DNA from: QQUD01 sp039029915
Lineage (GTDB): Bacteria; Chloroflexota; Anaerolineae; Promineifilales; Promineifilaceae
DNA length: 24,998 nt
Direction of reading: 5' to 3'
NCBI GenBank assembly: GCA_039029915.1
Contig: JBCCFD010000061.1
Span: forward strand, 1-24,998
Under the pieces are notes generated by a model. That model saw only the letters and a program-made list of their open reading frames with translations, made no database searches and had not been told where the DNA came from. Shown piece after piece: positions 1-7,806 of the stretch. Both the position numbers and the translations under genes were made by a program. Each line of letters begins with the position of its first letter. The first letter of the stretch is position 1.

Positions 1-693
1 CTCAGCAATCGCCTTTGTCACTTCGATTTCACGAGGGCAAGCGTTGGTACAGTTAAAATTAGTGCGACAGCGCCATATTCCAAATTGGTCGCCAACAACT
101 TTTAATCTGTCGCTAGCAGCGTGGTCACGGCTGTCAAAAATAAAGCGATGCGCTTGCACAATAGCCGCTGGCCCAACATATTTATCATTGGCCCAGAAGC
201 TAGGGCAAGATGAGGTGCAAGCCGCACATAAAATGCATTTTGTGGTGTCGTCGAACTTGGCCCGATCAGCCTGTGACTGAAGGCGTTCGCGGCCGTTTTC
301 TGGGACAGGTTCATCGTTGACAAAGAACGGCATGACTGAGCGATAATGGGCCATAAATGGTTCCATATCGACAATCAAATCTTTCAGAACCCGTAAGCCT
401 AAGATTGGCTCTACCTGTATATTGACAGACGACGCGCCATCACGAGCCAGCCTAACCACTAATGTTTTGCAAGCGAGAGCGTTGGCCCCGTTGATACGCA
501 ACGCATCTGAGCCACAAACACCATGTGCGCATGAGCGCCGCAGGGCGAGGGTGCCATCTTCTTCCCACTTTACGCGGTGTAAAACGTCTAAAACAGAGTC
601 ATTGGGGTTAACATCGGTGAGATTATAATCTCCCCACCACGGTTTTGTGTCTTTTTCCGGATTAAAACGCCGGATTCGTAGTTGTACATCCAT
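1..693 (-). CDS. sdhB: Succinate dehydrogenase iron-sulfur subunit (SdhB), 3'-truncated by the window edge
   Basis: Iron-sulfur subunit of complex II, carrying electrons from the SdhA flavin to the membrane quinone site. My own translation of the minus strand from the ATG at 691-693 is open for 231 codons to base 1, so only the C-terminal end is missing. Seen: an N-terminal [2Fe-2S] ferredoxin domain with Cys55, Cys60, Asp63 and Cys75 (motif SCAHGVCGSDAL; Asp in place of the third Cys, as I recall for E. coli SdhB), then the [4Fe-4S]/[3Fe-4S] domain with CILCAACTSSCP (Cys153, 156, 159, 163) and Cys209, Cys215, Cys219 (NCTNACP). An AAGGA ribosome site lies about 8 bases upstream of the ATG. 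It is last in the order sdhC-D-A-B, 67 bp after sdhA. Identification is firm; the true end cannot be seen. Confidence 0.96.
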   Translation of the reverse strand, partial: MDVQLRIRRFNPEKDTKPWWGDYNLTDVNPNDSVLDVLHRVKWEEDGTLALRRSCAHGVCGSDALRINGANALACKTLVVRLARDGASSVNIQVEPILGLRVLKDLIVDMEPFMAHYRSVMPFFVNDEPVPENGRERLQSQADRAKFDDTTKCILCAACTSSCPSFWANDKYVGPAAIVQAHRFIFDSRDHAASDRLKVVGDQFGIWRCRTNFNCTNACPREIEVTKAIAE

Positions 694-721
694 AATATTT
701 CCTTGGGAATCGGGAAATTGA

Positions 722-737
722 GGATCAGCGCTGATCC
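722..737. repeat. Perfect 16-bp palindrome in the sdhA-sdhB spacer
   Basis: GGATCAGCGCTGATCC is its own reverse complement. It lies in the only sizeable gap of the sdh operon, between the sdhA stop and the sdhB ribosome site. In RNA it could only fold as a short hairpin with a tight loop, or act as a protein or processing site. No U-tract follows, so it is not an intrinsic terminator. Function is unknown. Confidence 0.5.
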
Positions 738-760
738 CTGTGCCCCGTTATGGGTCCCTG

Positions 761-2548
761 TTAGTAAACTCGCTCCTTAGGCTCGTAACGACCAAGCGTT
801 ACGGGTTTGTAGTCGAGGGTCATTGTGCCATCTTCTTGTAGATAGCAGAGTGTGTGCTTGAGCCAATCTGCGTCGTTTCGTTTGGGATAGTCATCGCGGG
901 CGTGACCGCCACGGCTTTCAGGGCGGGCAAGTGCAGAGATAGCAGTGACTTCGGCCAACTCCAACAAACATCCCAGCTCCCATGCTTCAAGCAGATCGGT
1001 GTTGAACAGCTTCCCTTTATCTTCGATTTGGATATTGCTGCCATAGGCTGACCGCAGCTCTTGAAGTTCAGCAACGGCCGTTGACATCGTTTCATCCGTA
1101 CGGAAAACACCGACATTGTCCATCATGGTGCTTTGCATTTTCTTGCGCAAGTCGGAAGGCTTGACACCACCGCTGCCGTTCCGGATGCGCTCAAATTCGG
1201 CCATTACCTTTTCAGCCGGATTGTCAGGTAAAGGCAACAACTCACTGTCATTACAAAATTCAGCCATTTTCTTTCCAGAAATGCGGCCAAATACCACTAA
1301 GTCAACGAGAGAATTGGTGCCTAAACGATTTGCCCCATGAACGGACACGCAGGCACATTCTCCCGCGGCGTACATGCCGTCGAGCACTTTGTTGTTTGCG
1401 TCAAGCAAAACACGGCCGTCGACATCCGTTGGAATACCGCCCATTCCGTAATGAGCCGTTGGTTGAACCGGCATAGGCTCAACGACAGGATCAACACCGA
1501 GGTAGGTACGGGTGAAGTCTGCAATATCCGGTAATTTTTCTTCAATATATTCACGCGTGATTCGGCGATCCTCACCATCCTGTTCAAGGTAGTAGTTCAC
1601 CGTTTCGGGCCTAACGTCTAAATGGACGTAGCGTTGCCCATTGATGCCGCGTCCAGCCTTCATTTCATCATAGATGGCGCGACTTACAACATCACGACTA
1701 GCAAGGTCTTTGATTGACGGGGCGTACTTTTCCATGAAGCGCTCACCCTTGTCATTGATCAAAACGCCACCTTCACCACGTACCCCTTCCGTAATCAAAA
1801 CGCCAAGACGGAAGATGCCGGTGGGATGGAACTGGAAGAACTCCATATCTTCTAGTGGAATGCCATTCCGTAAGCAAATGGACGCACCGTCACCGGTTAG
1901 AGAGTGGGCGTTTGACGTAACCTCCCAACAGCGCCCCCACCCGCCAGTGGCAAATAGAACCGCTTTGCTGTGAAAAATGTGAAATTCGCCCGTGCTAATT
2001 TCAACCGCAACAACGCCCCGCACTGAATCATCAACACGAATCAAGTCAACAACGTGAAATTCGTCGAAAAAGTTGACGTCGTTTTTGATGCAGTTTTGAT
2101 AGAGCGTTTGCAAAATCATGTGACCCGTACGGTCAGCAGCGTGGCAGGCTCGCCGTACCGGTTTGCCCGTTTCATTATTGGTATGTCCACCAAAGCGACG
2201 TTGAGAAATCGTGCCGTCTGGGAAGCGGTCAAATGGCAATCCCATATGTTCTAACTCAATAATGGTAGGGATTGCCTCTTGGCATAATACGTCAACCGCA
2301 TCTTGATCCGCCAAATAGTCGGACCCTTTAACGGTGTCATAGGCATGCCATTGCCAATTATCTTCTTCCATATTGCCCAGAGATGCGCTGATGCCTCCCT
2401 GTGCTGCCCCCGTATGCGAACGAGTAGGATATAGTTTTGAAATAACCGCCACGTTAGCACCGCGACTCGCATAGAGCGCAGCCATAAGGCCGGCTCCACC
2501 AGCCCCAACAATGACAGCATCAAAGGTATGTACTTTTACATTTGCCAT
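761..2548 (-). CDS. sdhA: Succinate dehydrogenase flavoprotein subunit (SdhA)
   Basis: Catalytic subunit of complex II, oxidising succinate to fumarate with covalent FAD at the cytoplasmic membrane face. 595 residues, a normal length for the family. Seen in order: dinucleotide-binding motif VIVGAGGAGLMAALYASRG (residues 13-31); SHTGAAQGG with His45, the expected FAD-attachment histidine; substrate-loop HPTG at 241-244; SRDVVSRAI with Arg290 as the likely proton-transfer arginine; HGANRLGTNSL near 405-415; and the C-terminal ESRGGHARDDYP typical of this family. An AAGGAAAT ribosome site precedes the ATG, and the gap to sdhD is only 5 bp, so the genes are co-transcribed. It carries two ACGGCCGT octamers (1074-1081 and 1412-1419). 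Closest alternatives are fumarate reductase FrdA or L-aspartate oxidase, but the two-anchor operon favours Sdh. Confidence 0.97.
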   Translation of the reverse strand: MANVKVHTFDAVIVGAGGAGLMAALYASRGANVAVISKLYPTRSHTGAAQGGISASLGNMEEDNWQWHAYDTVKGSDYLADQDAVDVLCQEAIPTIIELEHMGLPFDRFPDGTISQRRFGGHTNNETGKPVRRACHAADRTGHMILQTLYQNCIKNDVNFFDEFHVVDLIRVDDSVRGVVAVEISTGEFHIFHSKAVLFATGGWGRCWEVTSNAHSLTGDGASICLRNGIPLEDMEFFQFHPTGIFRLGVLITEGVRGEGGVLINDKGERFMEKYAPSIKDLASRDVVSRAIYDEMKAGRGINGQRYVHLDVRPETVNYYLEQDGEDRRITREYIEEKLPDIADFTRTYLGVDPVVEPMPVQPTAHYGMGGIPTDVDGRVLLDANNKVLDGMYAAGECACVSVHGANRLGTNSLVDLVVFGRISGKKMAEFCNDSELLPLPDNPAEKVMAEFERIRNGSGGVKPSDLRKKMQSTMMDNVGVFRTDETMSTAVAELQELRSAYGSNIQIEDKGKLFNTDLLEAWELGCLLELAEVTAISALARPESRGGHARDDYPKRNDADWLKHTLCYLQEDGTMTLDYKPVTLGRYEPKERVY

Positions 2549-2553
2549 AGAGT

Positions 2554-2988
2554 TTAATTTCCTTGAACGGCCTCGCTTAATACCTTGTGAAATTCACGCG
2601 CCTGAGCTGAATCAAAAGTCGCAATAGCAACCCCAGCCCAAAGAATGGTGACAACGATAAAAATGCCCAAGAAGATTTTGATAGGCGCCATAATTTTGTC
2701 GTTGTGAATATAGTCTTCCAAGACATTTCGAAGGCCATTGACACCGTGTGCTACGGCGAAGATGAGTAAGAACATGTCATAGGTACGCCAGCCCCAGGAG
2801 TTCCATTGGTCTGCCACAAATTGGATCGTTAAATTACCACTGCTGTTCAAAACATGCTGAATCATCATGTGCCCAACGGCCAAAATAAGTAAAGCAATGC
2901 CTGAAAATCGCATAAACAGGTAGGCATAGCGCTCTAAGTTTCTTGGTTGCTCAACGGTACGAACAGTTTTTTCAGATAATGTCGCCAT
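2554..2988 (-). CDS. sdhD: Succinate dehydrogenase membrane anchor (SdhD-type)
   Basis: Hydrophobic anchor of complex II that helps bind heme b and quinone. 144 residues with three predicted membrane segments at about 24-45, 68-88 and 104-125. The second segment holds AHGVNGLRNVLEDY, with His81 in the place where SdhC/SdhD anchors carry a heme-ligand or quinone-site residue. It sits between sdhC and sdhA with 5 bp on each side. Its Shine-Dalgarno (GGGGAGG) is embedded in the last codons of sdhC, which suggests translational coupling. Anchor subunits diverge quickly, so naming it D rather than C rests on position and on the HGxNGLR motif. Confidence 0.88.
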   Translation of the reverse strand: MATLSEKTVRTVEQPRNLERYAYLFMRFSGIALLILAVGHMMIQHVLNSSGNLTIQFVADQWNSWGWRTYDMFLLIFAVAHGVNGLRNVLEDYIHNDKIMAPIKIFLGIFIVVTILWAGVAIATFDSAQAREFHKVLSEAVQGN

Positions 2989-2993
2989 TTGAC

Positions 2994-3473
2994 TTAACCT
3001 CCCCTCGTGTCTAAGTAGAGTCGATACGCTTCACGGTAATCACTTACTCTTGGAATTTTCCAACATGCTGCGCCCGCTTCAGTGCAGCGGTGCAAAAACT
3101 CATCGAACATATAGATGCCAATCGGTGCAAACAGAACAACGAACAAAATGAAAACGAAAATTGCGCTAGATCGCTGATATTTCCACCACTCCGGTTTGAA
3201 GTCTAAAATAGTGATACGGATGCCATTGAATGCATGGTATAGAACCGCCGCCATAATACCAATTTCACCGACCGCAAAAAATGGATGCTTGAATAGGTCG
3301 ATAGACCATGCATAAAGTCCGGGGGCATAGTTGGCATTTGCCGTGTCCCACACGTGTAGAACAAGAAACCCTAGGATTGCTAAACCTGATAGGCGATGGG
3401 CAATCCAGCTATAGTGGCCGCTCCGACCACGGTAGCGAATACTCTCGCGCAGGGTAATTAAAAGTGATGTCAT
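2994..3473 (-). CDS. sdhC: Succinate dehydrogenase cytochrome b subunit (SdhC-type)
   Basis: First gene of the sdh operon. 159 residues with three membrane helices at about 28-46, 66-90 and 103-123. The start of helix 1 has the family signature HRLSG (residues 26-30, WIAHRLSGLAILGF). Helix 2 ends in LYHAFNGIRITILDF, where His80 matches the position of the heme-b ligand of SdhC. An AGGAG ribosome site (reverse complement of about 3480-3484) lies 7 bases before the ATG. It makes the membrane anchor of complex II with SdhD. Function is secure from the motifs plus the operon. Confidence 0.9.
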   Translation of the reverse strand: MTSLLITLRESIRYRGRSGHYSWIAHRLSGLAILGFLVLHVWDTANANYAPGLYAWSIDLFKHPFFAVGEIGIMAAVLYHAFNGIRITILDFKPEWWKYQRSSAIFVFILFVVLFAPIGIYMFDEFLHRCTEAGAACWKIPRVSDYREAYRLYLDTRGG

Positions 3474-3660
3474 CTACTTCTCCTATTGAGGTAGGTATTG
3501 CGTGTCACGTGCTGAGTGTCACGTATCACGTTCCAAGTGAGTTTTCACGGGGATTTGGTGAGGGGGTGATTAAATAAGAAGTGACTAGTAAACGTTGAAA
3601 AGTGAAAAGTAGTGAACCAATTACCGAATTACTAATTACTAATTACCGTTTTATATTCCG
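3474..3660. repeat. Intergenic low-complexity region with degenerate heptad repeats
   Basis: Upstream of sdhC. It contains two copies of GTGTCACGT (3502-3510 and 3516-3524) followed by a partial ATCACGTT (3525-3532), then AAGTGAA-like words (about 3598-3616), then four heptads of the form AATTACY between 3619 and 3647, with one extra G after the first. No open frame runs through it. The pattern recalls the short tandem heptad repeats in intergenic DNA of filamentous cyanobacteria. The sdh promoter must lie here but I cannot place it. Confidence 0.55.
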
Positions 3661-3679
3661 CTCTCTACCAATCCTCTTG

Positions 3680-3707
3680 TTGGATTATAGCCTATTTTTG
3701 ATATAAC
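3680..3707 (+). promoter_or_regulatory. Candidate sigma70-type promoter of the GNAT-R3H-tmk operon
   Basis: TTGGAT (3680-3685) as -35 and TATAAC (3702-3707) as -10 are separated by 16 bp, giving a start near 3713-3715. The -35 is weak. The only support is position upstream of the plus-strand operon and next to the dyad at 3717-3732. Confidence 0.35.
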
Positions 3708-3716
3708 GTAAGGCAT

Positions 3717-3732
3717 TGTGAAATGATTCACA
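3717..3732. promoter_or_regulatory. CRP/FNR-family-like operator (TGTGA-N6-TCACA)
   Basis: TGTGAAATGATTCACA is a perfect dyad, extended by one pair on each side to a 7-4-7 inverted repeat (3716-3733). It matches the consensus half-sites TGTGA/TCACA with the canonical 6-bp spacing used by CRP-type regulators. It lies just after the predicted start site at about 3714, so bound protein would be expected to repress. It could also serve the divergent sdh operon. No such regulator is encoded in the window. Confidence 0.45.
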
Positions 3733-3804
3733 AATAAGTTTTTGGCTAACTTTTACCCTATAGCGCTTGCGTTGAGACGACCCGACTGTTACACTTTGAT
3801 CAAC

Positions 3805-4863
3805 ATGGTTAGACCCTTTCTTTTGCGTGATTTGCCATTGGTTCACCGACTTAGCGAACAGGGTGTTCCTTTACACACAAAGTCTGCACTGATCAAGAGC
3901 GTGCAACCCGTTAGAAGTGCCCTTATGGGCCTAATGGGGGGCGAGATTATGACGTACGTGTGGAAAGCCGAGAATAAGCAGTTGACCGGTTTTGTTCAAC
4001 TTGCCCTGGAGGACGATAGTCATCATGGACATATTATTTATTTAAGCTCGTCTCACAGTAAAACAGCTTTAATCCCCGAAAACGGAAAACATGTTAACGG
4101 CCGTATTAACGGTAATCATCACGGTAATGGTTCACAGCCCCTAGATGAGGCATATGAAGCCGCATGGCTTTCACTGCTTGATCAAGCGGTGACCACAACA
4201 GGTCGCAACGGCCTCCATAGCTTAGTGGCAGAAGTCAACGAAATTAGCCCAGAGCTTCCGATTCTACGCCGAGCTGGTTTTGCGATTTACACTCGTCAGG
4301 ACATTTGGGTTCTCAATTCTGACGGTGGCCCTAAGCAGGACACAATACTATGTGCGAGAGAATCAGCCGATGATTGGGAAATTCAGCTCCTATACTCAAA
4401 TACTGTACCTCGATTGGTGCAGCTAGTTGAGCCGATTCCCCCCTTGTATAGCGGTCAAGGCTGGATTTTACGAGAAGAAAACGAGCTAACAGCATTTGTA
4501 CATATTCATGATGGGCCTGCTGCCACCTGGATGCAATTCTTTATTCATCCAAATGCAGAGGCTCGGATCGATGAGATCGTTCAAGCGGCCCTCGGTGTTG
4601 CTCCGCCGCGACGGGATCATCCCGTTTATTGCTGTGTAAGGCGGTACCAAAGCTGGATTCAAAACGCATTGATGCGCAATGGTTTTTCACTTTGGGGAAG
4701 TCAAGCGGTAATGGTGAAACACACGGTCCATCATGTGCAGAAATCCCTGCCTGATTTGGCGAAATCGCTGGATGGGAAGCGACAAGTTTCCCCATCTGCT
4801 CCGATAGTTCAAAGATACAAGGGCAGGAACCGATCGCGCGCTAAGCGACATAAGCGCGCTTGA
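3805..4863 (+). CDS. GNAT-like acetyltransferase-fold protein, substrate unknown
   Basis: 352 residues from the ATG at 3805. An in-frame TTG at 3742 would add 21 residues, but those look non-native and would sit right behind the dyad, while MVRPFLLRDLPLVHRL is a typical GNAT-like beginning. Seen: a first half ending in LPILRRAGFAIYTRQDIWVL, the usual GNAT C-terminal signature (neighbour-rank helix, GF, Y.R), and a second half of similar alpha/beta texture (RNGFSLWGSQAVMVKHTVHH), suggesting tandem GNAT folds. An Asn/Gly/His-rich insert lies at about residues 92-110 and contains an ACGGCCGT octamer. The C-terminus is strongly basic (RNRSRAKRHKRA), possibly nucleic-acid contacting. It precedes the R3H ATPase gene by 91 bp, so a shared role is possible. 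The acetyl-CoA loop is not obvious, so catalysis is unproven. Confidence 0.65.
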   Translation: MVRPFLLRDLPLVHRLSEQGVPLHTKSALIKSVQPVRSALMGLMGGEIMTYVWKAENKQLTGFVQLALEDDSHHGHIIYLSSSHSKTALIPENGKHVNGRINGNHHGNGSQPLDEAYEAAWLSLLDQAVTTTGRNGLHSLVAEVNEISPELPILRRAGFAIYTRQDIWVLNSDGGPKQDTILCARESADDWEIQLLYSNTVPRLVQLVEPIPPLYSGQGWILREENELTAFVHIHDGPAATWMQFFIHPNAEARIDEIVQAALGVAPPRRDHPVYCCVRRYQSWIQNALMRNGFSLWGSQAVMVKHTVHHVQKSLPDLAKSLDGKRQVSPSAPIVQRYKGRNRSRAKRHKRA

Positions 4864-4954
4864 AATGTAATCTGACAGTGGGAGCTACAGATACAAAACA
4901 ATTTAGTGAGGTAAACAGGTCGTTAAGGGAAGATACGGCCGTGTTTTTTCATTT

Positions 4955-6655
4955 ATGACTTTAATCGAACAACAAAAAATACAAGCACAAGAAGATTTAC
5001 AGCTACTCCTTGCTATCCTACCAGACAGTGTGCGCCAAGCAATTGCTCAAGAAGGTCGAGAGCATGAACTGCTTGAGGTTGTCATGGACCTTGGCAGAAC
5101 CGTGTCGGCACGGTATGTGGATGGCGAGATCGTAATACGAGAAAGCGAAGTGACCCAAGAAGAGATTGATCAGGTGGTCAATGGCATGGGTGATTTAGAT
5201 GACGATAATCGGGCTGGCATTGCGCGCACTTTGCACCGTATTTCAGGTATACGAAACCGGAAAGGGAATGTGATTGGCCTAACCTGTCGGGTTGGACGGG
5301 CCGTATTTGGTACGGTCGACATTATTGAAGATATTGTTGAACATGGCTATAGCATTTTACTTTTAGGGCGTCCGGGCGTGGGCAAAACAACGATGCTCCG
5401 TGAAATGGCCCGAATTTTGGCAGATAAAAAACGGGTCGTTATCGTTGATACCTCCAATGAAATTGGGGGAGATGGAGATATTCCGCATCCAGCGGTGGGG
5501 CGCGCCCGCCGCATGCAGGTACCCCGGCCTTCGCATCAGCACGAAACGATGATTGAGGCGGTTGAAAATCATAACCCCCAAGTCATTGTTATTGATGAAA
5601 TTGGACGTGAGCAAGAAGCTGCCGCCGCACGAACGATCAATGAGCGTGGCGTGCAGTTAATTGGAACAGCTCACGGTAATTCGCTGGAAAACTTGATGCT
5701 CAATCCAACGCTTTCAGATTTGATTGGGGGCATTGAGAGCGTCACGCTTTCGGATGACGAAGCACGTCGTCGGGGTACACAAAAGACGGTGCTGGAACGA
5801 CGTTCTCCGCCTACTTTTGATGTGCTGATTGAGATTCAGGATCGCGAAAAGCTGCTTATTCACCCCGATGTCACTTCGTCCGTTGATCAGATGCTGCGAG
5901 GGTTCCCTCTCCATCTGCAGTTCCGGTATCGTGATGACGAAGGGAATGTACACATCGAAGAGCAGGATACAGTCTTGTCTTCAACGGCCGTTACCGGCCG
6001 CCGCGATCAGCCTGCCCGCACAGCTACTGGTCGTGATGGAAACGGCCGTTCTAACGGAACTGGCAATGGTAGAGCCAATGGGCCTACCGGTAGAAATGGC
6101 GTAAATGGGTCACACGCGAAACCCGTTTCGATGTCACTGTCTGCCCAAAATGTTTCAGGCGACCCTGATAAAAAAATAATTAATGTCCTTGCCTTTGGCG
6201 TGGCCCGTAATCGGCTTATTCAGGCGGCTAAGCGGCTTAACATCTACATCAATGTTGTTAAGCAGCTTGATGAAGCAGATGTGTTTGTGACGCTAAAAAG
6301 CTACTATCGCAAACGACGCCAAATGATTCGGGATGCTGAACGATACGGCGTGCCCGTCTTTGTGTTGCGCGCCAATACGTCGAACCAAATGGAAAATTTC
6401 TTGTCTCAAGTTGCCAATTTAGGGCAGGAGATCCCCGCAGATCCATTTAAGGCCGCTATTGCAGACGCTGAGGAAGGTATCCGGCTGATTCAGTCTGGTC
6501 ATCAAAGCGTTGATCTCAGACCGGTTGGTTCAGCGATGCGGCGGTATCAGCACAAGCTGGCTCGGGAATCGGATCTTGTTTCACACAGCTATGGCAAAGA
6601 GCCCTCTCGCTATGTGCGCATCTTTAATACCGTTCGCAATTCACCACCGCAGTAG
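4955..6655 (+). CDS. SpoIIIAA/Ycf45-type AAA ATPase with C-terminal R3H domain
   Basis: 566 residues. Seen: an N-terminal region resembling the Ycf45/SpoIIIAA family, Walker A GRPGVGKT (138-145), the family signature DTSNEIGGDGDIPHP (165-179), Walker B VIVIDEIG (210-217), and the ring-ATPase segment QLIGTAHGNSLENL. A Gly/Asn/Arg-rich linker follows (about 345-390, NGR/NGT repeats), then an alpha/beta domain (about 405-500), then a C-terminal R3H single-stranded nucleic-acid-binding domain (RRYQHKLARESDLVSHSYG, with PSRYVRIF). It probably acts as an ATP-driven nucleic-acid-binding protein; the substrate is unknown. The ribosome site is weak (AGGGA about 25 bases upstream). tmk starts 8 bp after the stop, so they form an operon. 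Two decameric AACGGCCGTT copies lie in or next to the linker. Confidence 0.88.
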   Translation: MTLIEQQKIQAQEDLQLLLAILPDSVRQAIAQEGREHELLEVVMDLGRTVSARYVDGEIVIRESEVTQEEIDQVVNGMGDLDDDNRAGIARTLHRISGIRNRKGNVIGLTCRVGRAVFGTVDIIEDIVEHGYSILLLGRPGVGKTTMLREMARILADKKRVVIVDTSNEIGGDGDIPHPAVGRARRMQVPRPSHQHETMIEAVENHNPQVIVIDEIGREQEAAAARTINERGVQLIGTAHGNSLENLMLNPTLSDLIGGIESVTLSDDEARRRGTQKTVLERRSPPTFDVLIEIQDREKLLIHPDVTSSVDQMLRGFPLHLQFRYRDDEGNVHIEEQDTVLSSTAVTGRRDQPARTATGRDGNGRSNGTGNGRANGPTGRNGVNGSHAKPVSMSLSAQNVSGDPDKKIINVLAFGVARNRLIQAAKRLNIYINVVKQLDEADVFVTLKSYYRKRRQMIRDAERYGVPVFVLRANTSNQMENFLSQVANLGQEIPADPFKAAIADAEEGIRLIQSGHQSVDLRPVGSAMRRYQHKLARESDLVSHSYGKEPSRYVRIFNTVRNSPPQ

Positions 6656-6663
6656 GGCACGCC

Positions 6664-7284
6664 ATGTTTGTTACCTTTGAAGGGCCTGAGGGAAGCGGTA
6701 AATCAACTCAAATTAAGCTGGCACACCAATTTTTAACTGAACTTGGTGTGCCAGTAATTCGAACTCGTGAGCCGGGGGGGACACCTATCGGCGATCAAAT
6801 TCGTGCAACTGTACATCACGTCAAAAATACAAAGATGTCGCCGGTTGCCGAGCTGCTGCTTTATTCGGCGTCGCGGGCGCAACTGGTCGCTGAACTAATA
6901 CGGCCGTCTCTGCAGACGGGCAAAGTGGTGTTGTGCGATCGATACGCAGATAGCACCTTGGCTTATCAAGGATACGGCCGTGGTTTAGACCTAACCATGC
7001 TCAATGATATTACAGGGTACGCCACACAGGGGCTTAAACCCGACTTGACGCTACTTTTTGATATCGATGTTCAAGCTGGAATTGAGCGCCGAACGGTTGG
7101 GGGTGAAGAAATGAATCGCTTGGATTTAGAAAGCATTCAGTTTCATGAAAAAGTGCGCCAAGGCTATCATCGACTTGCAGCAAATGAGCCAAAGCGATGG
7201 GTGGTTATCGAAGCGAATCGTCCAATTGAAGCCATTCAACAAGAAGTAGCGGTTGTTTTAAAATCAAATCTTGGATTGTTGTAA
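6664..7284 (+). CDS. tmk: Thymidylate (dTMP) kinase
   Basis: Phosphorylates dTMP to dTDP in DNA precursor synthesis, in the cytoplasm. 206 residues, the normal size. Seen: P-loop GPEGSGKST at residues 7-15, TREPGGTPIGDQIR (the dTMP-binding TREPGGT motif), the DRY-type motif LCDRYADSTLAYQGYGRG, LLFDID, and a lid region near RRTVGGEEMNRLD. It follows the R3H ATPase gene by 8 bp and is probably translated from the same message; no strong separate ribosome site is visible. Octamers at 6900-6907 (read as Arg-Pro) and 6974-6981 (read as Tyr-Gly-Arg) show the repeat used in different frames within one essential enzyme. Confidence 0.96.
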   Translation: MFVTFEGPEGSGKSTQIKLAHQFLTELGVPVIRTREPGGTPIGDQIRATVHHVKNTKMSPVAELLLYSASRAQLVAELIRPSLQTGKVVLCDRYADSTLAYQGYGRGLDLTMLNDITGYATQGLKPDLTLLFDIDVQAGIERRTVGGEEMNRLDLESIQFHEKVRQGYHRLAANEPKRWVVIEANRPIEAIQQEVAVVLKSNLGLL

Positions 7285-7338
7285 ATAGGTTCAGTAGAAT
7301 CTAGCTTCACCTTACCCCAAAATCCCCAATTATTTACA

Positions 7339-7719
7339 TCATTCCGTAGTTGAGGTATTATCCCGCAACTCTGGCATAACCTTTTCAATTTTTTCAGGGG
7401 TTTCCCCTTTTTCAAGCCGATCAACAACTTCGTTAAAATCATCCCCAATATCCTCCCCCAAATCACGACTCATTTTTTTCATAAATTGACCTAGTGCTTG
7501 GGGATCGTCACCATCTAACTTGGATAATGCGTTCTCATCGACGAAAGCATCAATACGGCTTTCTTCAGACCGACCAATGCGAATCCGGCCAATTTGGCGT
7601 TTTAGCTTATCACTTTGGCAGTGTGGGCAGATGGCGGGGAGTTTGCCATAGTCAGCGTAACTAAAAAATAGTCGAACGCTTTTTTGGCAGTCTAAGCATT
7701 GATAGTTGTAATTTGGCAT
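7339..7719 (-). CDS. FmdB-family zinc-ribbon protein
   Basis: 126 residues. The N-terminal FmdB-type zinc ribbon starts with MPNYNYQCLDC and has two CxxC knuckles (Cys8/Cys11 and Cys31/Cys34, CPHC). The remainder is an acidic, helical tail (about residues 60-126). FmdB-like proteins are small putative regulators; their targets are generally unknown. AGAGGA lies 8 bases before the ATG as a ribosome site. It is divergent from gmk (87 bp between starts) and convergent with tmk (54 bp between stops, with no clear terminator hairpin). Family assignment is good; function is not known. Confidence 0.85.
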   Translation of the reverse strand: MPNYNYQCLDCQKSVRLFFSYADYGKLPAICPHCQSDKLKRQIGRIRIGRSEESRIDAFVDENALSKLDGDDPQALGQFMKKMSRDLGEDIGDDFNEVVDRLEKGETPEKIEKVMPELRDNTSTTE

Positions 7720-7806
7720 TCGGTGAATCCTCTAATTGAATTTTATAAGATTCGGGAAATCAGTAAAGTAGAAATTACCAATATGATAAATGATTTGGAG
7801 ACCATA

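Noticed and set aside
3742..3804. Upstream TTG start of the GNAT-like gene
   Set aside because: It would begin only 9 bp after the CRP-like dyad and add 21 residues unlike a GNAT N-terminus; the ATG at 3805 fits better.
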